Source: an uncultured Lachnospiraceae bacterium
GTDB lineage: Bacteria; Bacillota; Clostridia; Lachnospirales; Lachnospiraceae
Assembly: GCA_947588995.1 (NCBI GenBank)
Contig: CANPZI010000005.1
Location: 1 to 64,000 of the forward strand
Direction: 5' to 3'
DNA length: 64,000 nt
The translations under genes were made by a program, and so were the position numbers. The notes under the pieces are model-generated. The model saw nothing but the letters and a program-made list of their open reading frames with translations. It did not search any database and had not been told where the DNA came from. Shown here one piece after another: positions 45,406 through 52,990 of the stretch. Positions within the stretch are counted from its first letter, which is position 1. Every line of letters starts with the position of its first letter.

Positions 45406-46263
45406 TTAAGTCAGCGCCGCGCGCACCGCCGAGGCTTTGTCCAGATAAGCAGACCGCTTCGCGTCGTCCGGGATTTTCTCACAGACCGCCGCGCAGTTTT
45501 CACAGAGAATGGCGTAGCTCATGTTCTCGCCGTAGTGGGACTTCACCTCAGCCAGCGCTCTCTCATAATAAGCGAGCGATTTCTCGTAGTCGCCCATGCG
45601 GTACCAGGCCTCCGCGACGCCGGCCAGCGCGCCGCTGTAATGCTCATTGACCGGGCCGTCCCCGCTCTCGAACAGCGCGATCGCCTGCTCCAGCAGCTCT
45701 TTCGCCTGCTCCATCCGCCCCACCTTGAAGTACAGCAGCGCCAGATTCGTCATGGTCGTCGCCGTCTGCGCGCCGCTGTCCGGCAGCGTCCTGATGATCG
45801 CGAGCGCCTTGTCCGCGTACTCGATGGCGGACTCATTCTCCTCCATCTTTTCCAGCAGGATGCTCATATTGTTGTACAGGCTCGCATAGCGGTAATCCTG
45901 CGGTTTGAGAATCCCGTCGTAGATCTGCAGCGCCTGTCTGTAATCGCGCAGCGCCGTGGCATAGTCGCCCGCGGCGCGATAGGCGGTGGCCGCATTTAAG
46001 AGCGTCGTGGCGAAATGCTCCGTCTGTTCCATATGCAGCTCTTCCATCAGAAGCAGCGCGTCCTCCGCCGCGATATACGCCTTCTCAAAAGCGGATATAC
46101 TGCGGTAGAAACCGATCATCTCATTGCAGATGGAGATGTATGCGCCGTAATCCTGCTCCTCTTTCGCCTGCTCCAGCGAGGACACCAGAAAAGGATCGAT
46201 CTGATCAAGCTTCTGCCCGTCAAAATAAGCATCCAGCGTCCGGAAAAAATCTTCGATATTCAT
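45406..46263 (-). CDS. Tetratricopeptide repeat protein
   Basis: The 285-aa protein is built of about six to seven TPR units (for example AATAYRAAGDYATALRDYRQAL and NLALLYFKVGRMEQAKELLEQ, both by sense positions about 90-190). It lacks a signal peptide or membrane segment, so it is a cytoplasmic scaffold or regulator. AAAGGGAG precedes ATG 46263. It lies 35 bp downstream of hflC on the same strand. No DNA-binding or enzyme domain is seen. Confidence 0.85.
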   Translation of the reverse strand: MNIEDFFRTLDAYFDGQKLDQIDPFLVSSLEQAKEEQDYGAYISICNEMIGFYRSISAFEKAYIAAEDALLLMEELHMEQTEHFATTLLNAATAYRAAGDYATALRDYRQALQIYDGILKPQDYRYASLYNNMSILLEKMEENESAIEYADKALAIIRTLPDSGAQTATTMTNLALLYFKVGRMEQAKELLEQAIALFESGDGPVNEHYSGALAGVAEAWYRMGDYEKSLAYYERALAEVKSHYGENMSYAILCENCAAVCEKIPDDAKRSAYLDKASAVRAALT

Positions 46264-46298
46264 CGGAAAACTCCCTTTCCCGCCTGCACACGCCGCGC

Positions 46299-47363
46299 CT
46301 AATACTGCCCGTTGAAAATCTGCGCAATCGGCGAATCGTCAGACAGAATAATCGTTTTGTTGTCCCCGGAGATGCTCGCCTGCACCGCGTCCAGCGCGCG
46401 GACGAAAGAATAGAAATCCATCTTCTCCGGGTCGGCGTAGGCCGCCGACAGGATCCTCATATATTCCGCCTCACCCTCCGCGACCGTGGCCTCCGCCTTG
46501 GCCTCGGCGTCCGAGAGCATGATGGCGACTTCCTTGTCCGTCGTGTTCTCAATCATCTGTGCCTCGGATTTGCCCTCCGCGGTATACTGCGCGGCGATAT
46601 TTTCACGCTCGGAGATCATGCGGGTGTAGACTGCCTGTTTGTTGTCGTCCGGCAGATCCAGCTTCTTCACGTCCACGACCGCGATCTCGATGCCGTACTG
46701 GTTCTCCACATGGTTAATCTGCGCCATGATCTCCTCTGTCAGGGAAGTGATCTCGACCACCTGCTCCGTCTCCTCCGACAGGACCAGATCGTTGTTTGTC
46801 ACATCGGACTCTTCCTCCGGCACCGTGATCGTCATCTTGCCGTCACGGCTGCGGATCACCTCATCCTGCGTCATGTTGGAGATCGTATTTTTCATCGCAT
46901 TGTACACGATCGCGTCAATTCGCCCCTCGGCGTTGCTCACGGAACAGCTTAACGTCTGCGCGAATTTCAGCGGGTCGGTCACATGCCAGAGCACATAGCT
47001 GTCCACGATCATCGTCTTCTTATCCGAGGTGATGACATCGGATGCCGGCAGATCATACAATAACAGTTCTTTGGGTATCGTATCCACCGACTCGATGAAA
47101 GGCATCTTGAAACTGAGACCGGCCTCGGTCACAATGCGCTGCACGCGCCCGAACTGCCTGATCAGCCTGAACTGATTCTGCCTCGTCACCACCAGAGAAT
47201 TGGCGAGTACGATCACGAGCGCCGCGGCAATGACCGCCGCCGTGAATTTCAGCCCGAAATGCCCTTTCTTTTCGCCTTTTACTTTCTTTCTGGTGCCGTC
47301 CGAATTATAGTGTTCATATCCCTGATTAGGATTTTGATTGGTATTCTGTTCATAATCCGCCAT
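46299..47363 (-). CDS. hflC: SPFH-domain protease modulator HflC-type
   Basis: HflC and HflK form a large membrane cage that modulates the FtsH protease. The 354-aa protein has an Asn/Gln-rich cytoplasmic N-terminus (about 5-40), a membrane helix (about 43-63) and an SPFH domain starting at QNQFRLIRQFGRVQRI, followed by a long helix with EREN-like repeats (ISERENIAAQYTAEGKSEA). ATG 47363 follows AGGTGA by 5 nt. It lies 10 bp downstream of hflK. No ftsH is in the window. Confidence 0.88.
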   Translation of the reverse strand: MADYEQNTNQNPNQGYEHYNSDGTRKKVKGEKKGHFGLKFTAAVIAAALVIVLANSLVVTRQNQFRLIRQFGRVQRIVTEAGLSFKMPFIESVDTIPKELLLYDLPASDVITSDKKTMIVDSYVLWHVTDPLKFAQTLSCSVSNAEGRIDAIVYNAMKNTISNMTQDEVIRSRDGKMTITVPEEESDVTNNDLVLSEETEQVVEITSLTEEIMAQINHVENQYGIEIAVVDVKKLDLPDDNKQAVYTRMISERENIAAQYTAEGKSEAQMIENTTDKEVAIMLSDAEAKAEATVAEGEAEYMRILSAAYADPEKMDFYSFVRALDAVQASISGDNKTIILSDDSPIAQIFNGQY

Positions 47364-47373
47364 GGCTGTCACC

Positions 47374-48396
47374 TCACTCTTCATCGGCGGAAGCATCTTC
47401 CGCCTCCGCATCCGCCGACGCAGCGTCTATCGAGGAATCGTTGGTCACAAAACTGTCGAGCGGCAGAACCGTGCTTGTTGTGCCGTCGCCTCCCTGAATC
47501 ACAACCTTGATCTCCGGAAGCACTTCCTCCATCGCCTCGTAGAACATTCGCTTCTTGGTCACATCCGGATACTTCACATATTCCTGATACATGGAATTGA
47601 AGCGGGCCACCTGCCCGTTCGCCTCATTGATGCGCTCCTGCTTCTCAGCCTCCGCATCCTGCAGGATCTTATCGGCCTGCGCCTCGGCATTCGGGATCTG
47701 CTCATTGCGGTACTTGTTTGCATTGTTGAGCGCCGTCTCCTTGCCCTGCTTCGCCGTCTCCACTTCCTTGAAAGCGTTCTCAACCTCCGTGGTAGGCGGC
47801 GTCGCGTCCTGTATCGTGATATTCACGAGCTGGATGCCGATGTCGTACTCCTCCAGCTTGTCCAGGATCAGCTGCTTGATATTGGACTGGATCTCATTCT
47901 TGCCGGTCGTCAGGACGCTGTCCACGGTGTAGGAACCGATCGTCGTCCTGATGCAGTTCTGCGCGATATTCCTGAGGATCAGTTCCGGGTCCTCGGAGGC
48001 ATACAGTGCCCTGACCGGATCGGTCACTCTGTACTCCGCATAGAAATCTACAAAGATAAAATTATAGTCGGAAGTGATCATCAGCGCATCGGCCTCCTCT
48101 CCCGTGGAGTGATAGCCGATCGAAAAGCCCTGAATCGTCGTGTTGACCTTGGTCACCGTCTGGATAAACGGGATCTTAAAATGAAGACCTGGCGTCGTGA
48201 CAGCTTTCGGCGAGCCGAATGTGCAGACGACGGCCTGCTCCTCCTCCTTGATCGTGTAGTAGGACTGCCCCGCCAAGATCAGGACCGCCGCGATCACAAT
48301 GACCACGGCCGCGATATGCTTCCCTTTGCCGGAGCCTTTCTTTGCTTTCGCCATATTCCGGGCCGGGTCGTTCTCTGTCTTTTTTGTACCGAACAT
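47374..48396 (-). CDS. hflK: SPFH-domain protease modulator HflK-type
   Basis: This 340-aa partner of HflC has a membrane helix (about 27-48), the SPFH domain from EEEQAVVCTFGSP, and a helical stalk with TAKQGKETALNNANKYRNE. The C-terminus is acidic (EAEDASADEE). It starts at ATG 48396, 6 nt after GGAGG; the ATG 3 nt upstream has poorer spacing. The acidic and basic charge patterns of the two partners suit co-assembly. A short 66-bp gap lies between it and trpS. Confidence 0.88.
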   Translation of the reverse strand: MFGTKKTENDPARNMAKAKKGSGKGKHIAAVVIVIAAVLILAGQSYYTIKEEEQAVVCTFGSPKAVTTPGLHFKIPFIQTVTKVNTTIQGFSIGYHSTGEEADALMITSDYNFIFVDFYAEYRVTDPVRALYASEDPELILRNIAQNCIRTTIGSYTVDSVLTTGKNEIQSNIKQLILDKLEEYDIGIQLVNITIQDATPPTTEVENAFKEVETAKQGKETALNNANKYRNEQIPNAEAQADKILQDAEAEKQERINEANGQVARFNSMYQEYVKYPDVTKKRMFYEAMEEVLPEIKVVIQGGDGTTSTVLPLDSFVTNDSSIDAASADAEAEDASADEE

Positions 48397-48478
48397 CATT
48401 TTCCTCCGCATTTCTTTATCCTGCCGTATTCAGGGCACATTCGGCGAACTGTGGCTGAAGCGGCAGGCGCATTGGCTG

Positions 48479-49483
48479 TCAGCGCACGCGCTCCGGAAAG
48501 CCTACCTTTTTCTGCACCTTGCGCAGGGTCTTGAGCGCATAGTGTTCCGCTTTCTCGGCGTTGTTCTTAATGACTTTGTCAATATAATCTTTGTTCTTGC
48601 TCAGGTCGTCGAAACGCTCCTGCAGCGGCTTTAAGACGCCAACCACAGACTCGCCCACCGCCGTCTTGAACTCGCCGTAGCCTCTGCCGTCGAACTCTTG
48701 TACCGTCTCCTCCGGCGTCTTGCCCGTGCATACGCAGTAGATGTCGATCAGGTTGCGGATGCCCGGCTGTTGTTCCGTGTAGCGCACACAGCCCTCGGAA
48801 TCCGTCACCGCCCTCTTGAACTTGCGCATCACCGTGTCCGGATCGTCCATCAGGTAGATGCTGGCGTTGGGATTCTCGTCGGATTTGGACATCTTCTTAG
48901 ACGGATCCTGCAGACTCTTGATGCTGGCGCCCGTCTTGCCGATGTAGGGCTCCGGTATCGTGAACACGTCGCCGTAGATCGCGTTGAAGCGCTGCGCGAT
49001 ATCCCTCGTAATCTCCAGGTGCTGCAGCTGATCCTTGCCCACAGGCACCACATCCGACTGATACAGCAGAATGTCCGCCGCCATCAGCACCGGATAGGTA
49101 AAAAGTCCCGCGTTGATATTGTCCGCATGCTTCGCCGCCTTATCCTTGTACTGCGTCATGCGGTTCAGCTCTCCCATATAGGTAAAGCAGTTTAAGATCC
49201 AGGCAAGTTCCGCATGTCCGGAGACATGGGACTGATAATAGATGCAGTTTTTCTCAGGGTCAAGCCCCGCGGCAATATACAGCGTCAGCAGATTTCTCGC
49301 CCGTCTGCGCAGCTCCGCGGGATCCTGCCTGATCGTGATGGAATGCAGGTCCACCACCGAGTAAAAGCACAGATACTCGTCGCACAGCGTCACCCAGTTC
49401 TTCAGCGCGCCGAGATAATTCCCCAGCGTCAGATTGCCCGTCGCCTGCATCCCGCTGAACAAAACTTTCTTATCGTCTATCAT
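48479..49483 (-). CDS. trpS: Tryptophanyl-tRNA synthetase
   Basis: TrpS charges tRNA-Trp. The class-I HIGH equivalent is in ATGNLTLGNYLGALKN near the N-terminus and KMSKS in SKKMSKSDENPNAS. The 334-aa length is normal. GGAGGAAG precedes ATG 49483. A sigma-A-like promoter lies 49 bp upstream, so the leader is too short for a T-box riboswitch, in contrast to many Firmicute synthetase genes. Confidence 0.96.
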   Translation of the reverse strand: MIDDKKVLFSGMQATGNLTLGNYLGALKNWVTLCDEYLCFYSVVDLHSITIRQDPAELRRRARNLLTLYIAAGLDPEKNCIYYQSHVSGHAELAWILNCFTYMGELNRMTQYKDKAAKHADNINAGLFTYPVLMAADILLYQSDVVPVGKDQLQHLEITRDIAQRFNAIYGDVFTIPEPYIGKTGASIKSLQDPSKKMSKSDENPNASIYLMDDPDTVMRKFKRAVTDSEGCVRYTEQQPGIRNLIDIYCVCTGKTPEETVQEFDGRGYGEFKTAVGESVVGVLKPLQERFDDLSKNKDYIDKVIKNNAEKAEHYALKTLRKVQKKVGFPERVR

Positions 49484-49531
49484 ATCTTCCTCCGTTCCGG
49501 AGCGTTTGACTCCAGGGTTGTACCAAAAAAC

Positions 49532-49560
49532 AGTTTAACATTGCCCTTTCTTTACGTCAA
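49532..49560 (-). promoter_or_regulatory. trpS: Sigma-A-type promoter of trpS
   Basis: TTGACG (49560-49555) and TAAACT (49537-49532) on the minus strand are 17 bp apart, about 49 bp before the trpS ATG. The promoter overlaps the hairpin at 49542-49575. Confidence 0.6.
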
Positions 49561-49575
49561 CTAAAAGAAAGGGCA
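49542..49575 (-). terminator. Hairpin after the Cys-rich gene
   Basis: A perfect 11-bp stem (49575-49565 with 49552-49542, TGCCCTTTCTT/AAGAAAGGGCA) with a 12-nt loop follows the Cys-rich gene. No T run follows directly, so termination is uncertain; it overlaps the trpS promoter. Confidence 0.4.
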
Positions 49576-49590
49576 GTTCTTACGCAAAAT

Positions 49591-49866
49591 TTATGACAGC
49601 TGCTGACTGCTGCAGCCGCAGTCCTGATTGCTGAAAGGCCTTGCGTCGAAGCGCGGCTCAAAGCGCGACGATACGGTGTCGCCGCAGCCGCAGTCAGGCT
49701 CTGTGACCGGCGTGCCCGCGCAGCCGCAGTCATCGTCCGCACGGTTTCCTACATTCGCACAGGCGCCTCTGCCCGCATAATATCTCTTATCCACAGTACC
49801 CGCGCCGCTGCAGCCGCCGTTTTGGTTCGCCGCCAGTAAAAGTAACAGAATCAGCCCAGTGTTCAT
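49591..49866 (-). CDS. Small Cys-rich protein, probable spore-surface protein
   Basis: This 91-aa protein has a hydrophobic start (MNTGLILLLLLAANQNGG) and about ten cysteines, many in Cys-Gly pairs (DCGCAG, DCGCGD, DCGCSS). Such Cys/Gly pairs recall small Cys-rich coat proteins, but I do not recognise a named family. A sigma-K-type promoter lies just upstream (49896-49923), which would place expression in the mother cell late in sporulation. GGAGA lies about 11 nt before ATG 49866. The coat role is inference from composition and promoter. Confidence 0.65.
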   Translation of the reverse strand: MNTGLILLLLLAANQNGGCSGAGTVDKRYYAGRGACANVGNRADDDCGCAGTPVTEPDCGCGDTVSSRFEPRFDARPFSNQDCGCSSQQLS

Positions 49867-49895
49867 ATTCTTTCCGTCTCCTTTTTTTCATACTA

Positions 49896-49923
49896 TATGC
49901 TATGCAAAAAGGAGCGCCGATGT
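49896..49923 (-). promoter_or_regulatory. Candidate sigma-K promoter
   Basis: On the minus strand the -10 reads CATAGCATA (49904-49896), an exact match to the CATAnnnTA consensus, and AC of the -35 (49923-49922) is 17 bp away. The transcript would start about 40 nt before the Cys-rich gene. Confidence 0.6.
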
Positions 49924-50483
49924 CACTTCCTGCTGCGGGGATCGCGCAGAATTTTCTCCCGGATATAGCGGAAAGTCTTCTCCTCGCCGTAATCCGCCAG
50001 CATGTGCAGCAGGAATTCCAGCTGATGCTTTGTCCTGCGGTGCAGGGGCGGCGGCGTCTTGGAAGACTGATAATAGACGAGCGGATCCCTGTCCGTATAG
50101 GCGGCCCCGTGGTATACCTTGCACGCCGCGATGCGGTCTAAGAACATCTCCACGACATAGCGCGTCGGCATGGGTGCCGGCACCATGAAACTGCCCTCCA
50201 CATTCCGCGTACTGTAGTCCAGCCAGTATTCGTAGTGGTGTTTGTTCCGCCCCTTGTGATGCAGCCACGCCGAAGAGTAGCCGATATCCTCCCGCTCCGC
50301 ATTGTTCGGGCTTCTGTCCCCCTGCCAGTATCTGGCTCCTACCAAAAACTCCGTGGGACTGTATTTCGACAGGTCATGCAGAAGCCCCTGCCTGTACAGT
50401 CCCACCCGGAAGCAGGCCTGCATGACAAGAAATTTATGCCTTGTAATCGTCTCAAAATGCTTCCACGCCTTGTTTCTCTCCAT
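49923..50483 (-). CDS. DUF5662 family protein
   Basis: The 186-aa protein carries the family pattern with several His-Asp/His-His sites: ITRHKFLV, GLLHDLSKYSPTEF and WLHHKGRNKHHYEYW. This spacing of His and Asp resembles an HD-type metal centre, but no function is established. I start at ATG 50483 behind an AAGGGG region about 12 nt upstream. It follows the GH13-like gene by 6 bp. Its stop overlaps the sigma-K-type promoter of the next gene. Confidence 0.8.
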   Translation of the reverse strand: MERNKAWKHFETITRHKFLVMQACFRVGLYRQGLLHDLSKYSPTEFLVGARYWQGDRSPNNAEREDIGYSSAWLHHKGRNKHHYEYWLDYSTRNVEGSFMVPAPMPTRYVVEMFLDRIAACKVYHGAAYTDRDPLVYYQSSKTPPPLHRRTKHQLEFLLHMLADYGEEKTFRYIREKILRDPRSRK

Positions 50484-50489
50484 CAACCG

Positions 50490-52481
50490 TTACGCCCCTT
50501 TTCCCGATCTGCGCACCGTCCGCCTCTTTTGCGGCTTCTCCGGTTCCGGTATGTCATGCTCTGCCGTCTCCGCGGCGGCACAGTCCCTTGCCATATAAAT
50601 CACGACTGTGCGCGGCGCCACATAGATCTCCTGCTGGGCTTCCGCCTGCTCTTCCGCGCCGCCCGCCGCCTCTGCCTCCGCCGCGCCGTGCGGGTCACTG
50701 GAGGCGCAGAGTTCCCATCTGCGTCCTCTGGGAAGCTGCGGCAGTCCGAAATAGTATGCGTTCCAGTGCAGGTTGATGCCGATATAGAAGAATGTGTCGT
50801 CCTCACGGCCGTCAATCTCTCCGTACCGGCCGCATAACATAATGCCGACACTGCGGGACGCCGGGCTTACATCCGGCCGCCACGCCTCCCGGCCATGATA
50901 GGAGATATCCGGGTAGCCGCAGGAGAGATAGTCCATGCCCTTTAGCGGCGTCCTGCCATGCAGAATCGGATGTTCTTTCCGCAGCCGGATCAACAGCTTC
51001 GTATAATCCAACAGCTCTTTTCCGATCTCTGTGTGATTCCATTTGATCCACGCCACGGCATTGTCCTGACAGTAGGGATTGTTGTTGCCCTCCTGGGTGT
51101 TGCCGAACTCGTCACCGCTGTACAGAAGCGGCGTGCCCTGCGACAGGAAGACAAGCGACAGCGCGTTCTTCATCTGTCTGAGCCGCAGTTCCTGGATGCT
51201 CCTGCGCCGGCTCCTGCCCTCTACGCCGCAGTTCCAGCTGCAGTTGTAATCGGTTCCGTCACGGTTGTCCTCGCCGTTCGCCTCGTTGTGTTTGCGGTCG
51301 TAAGCCACCATGTCCGCCAGCCGCAGGCCGTCCCACTTCGCGATATAATTGACAATCCCGGTTTCGGGACGCGCGCGGCGCATATGGGAGAGAAGCTGAT
51401 TGACCATATTGTCATCGCCCTTGAGGGCTTTGCGCATATCATAGAGGAAGCCGTCGCTCATCCAGCCGAGCCGTCTCGTCCTCGCCATATAGCTGCCTGG
51501 ATCCGGTTCATGGTGCTGCGACGTCAGAATCTTCGTCTCGCATAAGAGCGGCTCTTTTGTGAACATGTCGATCGGCAGATCGACCCCCATCACATGGAAG
51601 CCGTCTATATGATATTCCATCACCCAGAATTTCAGAATGTCCAGCATCTCCGTCTGCGTGATCTCCGGCGGGAAATAAAACTGCATCAGGACCTCAATGC
51701 CGTTTTTGTGCATTTCCCTGACCATATCCTTAAATTCCGTCACGGCGTCCCTGCCGTCGGCGTAACCGCTCTTCGGCACATAGTACAGGCCTTTCTGATA
51801 ACCCCAGTAATTCAGCCTGCAGCCTCTCTTCTCCTCCGCAGGCTCCGCCGCGCCGGCCTGCAGCTGTCCCGCCGTCTGTCCCGCGGCAGCCACAGCCGGT
51901 TCCTCATCCATGATTTCATCAAATTCATATGCCGGCATCAGCAGAATCGAAGTGATCCCCAGTTCCCGCAGATACGGGATCTTCTCCGTCAGCCCCGGAT
52001 AAGTTCCCCTGTGGGCGACGCCGCTGGTGCGGTGCTTTGTAAACCCGCGCACATGGAGCGCATAGAGGATCACGTCCTCATAGGGGTAGCGTAACGTCTC
52101 GTCTCCCTCCCAGTCATACGCGTCATCCTGCGCCATGCAGCGCGGCAGACTCTTTCGTCTTGCGCCGTACCGATACGGGTTCGCCAGTTTCCGGCAGAAA
52201 GGATCCTGCCAGACCCTCTCACCACTGTAGAAGAGATAGCTGCACTCTCTGTCCTGATAGCCCGCAAGGAGCATGGCACGGACAGCCCCTGTCCCGCTTC
52301 CCTCGGGAAAAGGGATCCTAACGCCCTCCCTGTGCTTTCTGTCATATAAAATCAGGCCGAACTCGTCCCCTCTCTCATAGGACGCCTCGCCGCACACCGC
52401 CGCCACGCGCATTCCCTCCTCGCAGAAAGACACGCCGAGCGGATATGCCGCCGCCTTTTTCACCTCAAAATTCTGATGCAT
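50490..52481 (-). CDS. GH13 alpha-amylase/debranching-like protein lacking catalytic motifs
   Basis: The 663-aa protein has the pullulanase/GlgX layout: an N-terminal beta domain, a TIM barrel (LHVRGFTKH, IPYLRELGITSILLMP) and the GTPLLYSGDEFGNTQEG segment. The four catalytic regions are altered: region I (DVVxNH) reads QFYFPP, region II (GFRxD) reads GFHVM at about 295-299, so the nucleophile Asp and its Arg are missing, and the HD of region IV reads WD. It is probably a non-catalytic, carbohydrate-binding relative. I take ATG 52481, 4 nt after GGAGGG, rather than an ATG at 52523 at the transcript start. Confidence 0.82.
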   Translation of the reverse strand: MHQNFEVKKAAAYPLGVSFCEEGMRVAAVCGEASYERGDEFGLILYDRKHREGVRIPFPEGSGTGAVRAMLLAGYQDRECSYLFYSGERVWQDPFCRKLANPYRYGARRKSLPRCMAQDDAYDWEGDETLRYPYEDVILYALHVRGFTKHRTSGVAHRGTYPGLTEKIPYLRELGITSILLMPAYEFDEIMDEEPAVAAAGQTAGQLQAGAAEPAEEKRGCRLNYWGYQKGLYYVPKSGYADGRDAVTEFKDMVREMHKNGIEVLMQFYFPPEITQTEMLDILKFWVMEYHIDGFHVMGVDLPIDMFTKEPLLCETKILTSQHHEPDPGSYMARTRRLGWMSDGFLYDMRKALKGDDNMVNQLLSHMRRARPETGIVNYIAKWDGLRLADMVAYDRKHNEANGEDNRDGTDYNCSWNCGVEGRSRRRSIQELRLRQMKNALSLVFLSQGTPLLYSGDEFGNTQEGNNNPYCQDNAVAWIKWNHTEIGKELLDYTKLLIRLRKEHPILHGRTPLKGMDYLSCGYPDISYHGREAWRPDVSPASRSVGIMLCGRYGEIDGREDDTFFYIGINLHWNAYYFGLPQLPRGRRWELCASSDPHGAAEAEAAGGAEEQAEAQQEIYVAPRTVVIYMARDCAAAETAEHDIPEPEKPQKRRTVRRSGKGA

Positions 52482-52534
52482 CTGACCCTCCGGCAAAAAT
52501 GATGTCTGTTTCCCCTCCGGCATTACCTATGCCT

Positions 52535-52563
52535 ATTTTACCATAGAAAGCATTTTTTCCCAA
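52535..52563 (-). promoter_or_regulatory. Sigma-A promoter of the GH13-like gene
   Basis: TTGGGA (52563-52558) and TAAAAT (52540-52535) with a TGn extension are 17 bp apart on the minus strand. Transcription would begin near 52528, so ATG 52523 could not be used well and ATG 52481 fits. Confidence 0.65.
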
Positions 52564-52581
52564 CAAAAAAATATTTTCACA

Positions 52582-52610
52582 TTGTATCTTCGCCCTTTTT
52601 TCTGTAAAAT
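52582..52610 (+). promoter_or_regulatory. Sigma-A promoter of the DUF1292 gene
   Basis: TTGTAT (52582-52587) and TAAAAT (52605-52610) are 17 bp apart, 33 bp before ATG 52643. It is divergent from the GH13 promoter, 19 bp away. Confidence 0.6.
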
Positions 52611-52642
52611 AAAACTATTCCGGGATGAGAGGAGGCTTCTGT

Positions 52643-52990
52643 ATGGCTAAAAAAGACAATCCTAACGCAGAAAACGGCTATGACGCGGAGGAGATGACGG
52701 TCGACCTGGATCTGGAGGACGGCACAAGCGTCACCTGCGCCGTCGTCACAATCCTCACGGTGGACGGCAGGGATTACATCGCGCTTCTGCCGCTCGACGA
52801 AAACGGCGACAACACGGAAGGCGAAGTCTGGTTCTACCGCTACAGCGAGAATCCCGAAGATCCCAACGAAGAACCGGAACTTGCCTACATCGACGACGAT
52901 GACGAGTATGAGGCCGTCGCGGACGCTTTCGACGAGTATCTGGACGCCGCGGAGTTCGACGAGCTGGTGGACGGCGGGGATGAGGGCTGA
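52643..52990 (+). CDS. DUF1292 family protein
   Basis: This 115-aa acidic protein has the DUF1292 pattern (MTVDLDLEDGTSVTCAVVTIL and DYIALLPLDE, then a WFYRY block). AGGAGG stands 7 nt before ATG 52643. The C-terminal third is rich in Asp/Glu ([22 protein letters not shown]). Its last 106 bp lie antisense to the end of the helicase gene. Function unknown; family members are often near spxA or ruvX in Firmicutes. Confidence 0.88.
   Translation: MAKKDNPNAENGYDAEEMTVDLDLEDGTSVTCAVVTILTVDGRDYIALLPLDENGDNTEGEVWFYRYSENPEDPNEEPELAYIDDDDEYEAVADAFDEYLDAAEFDELVDGGDEG

Noticed and set aside
49484-49590. T-box riboswitch before trpS
   Set aside because: The promoter leaves a leader of only about 45 nt; the hairpin there is not a T-box structure.
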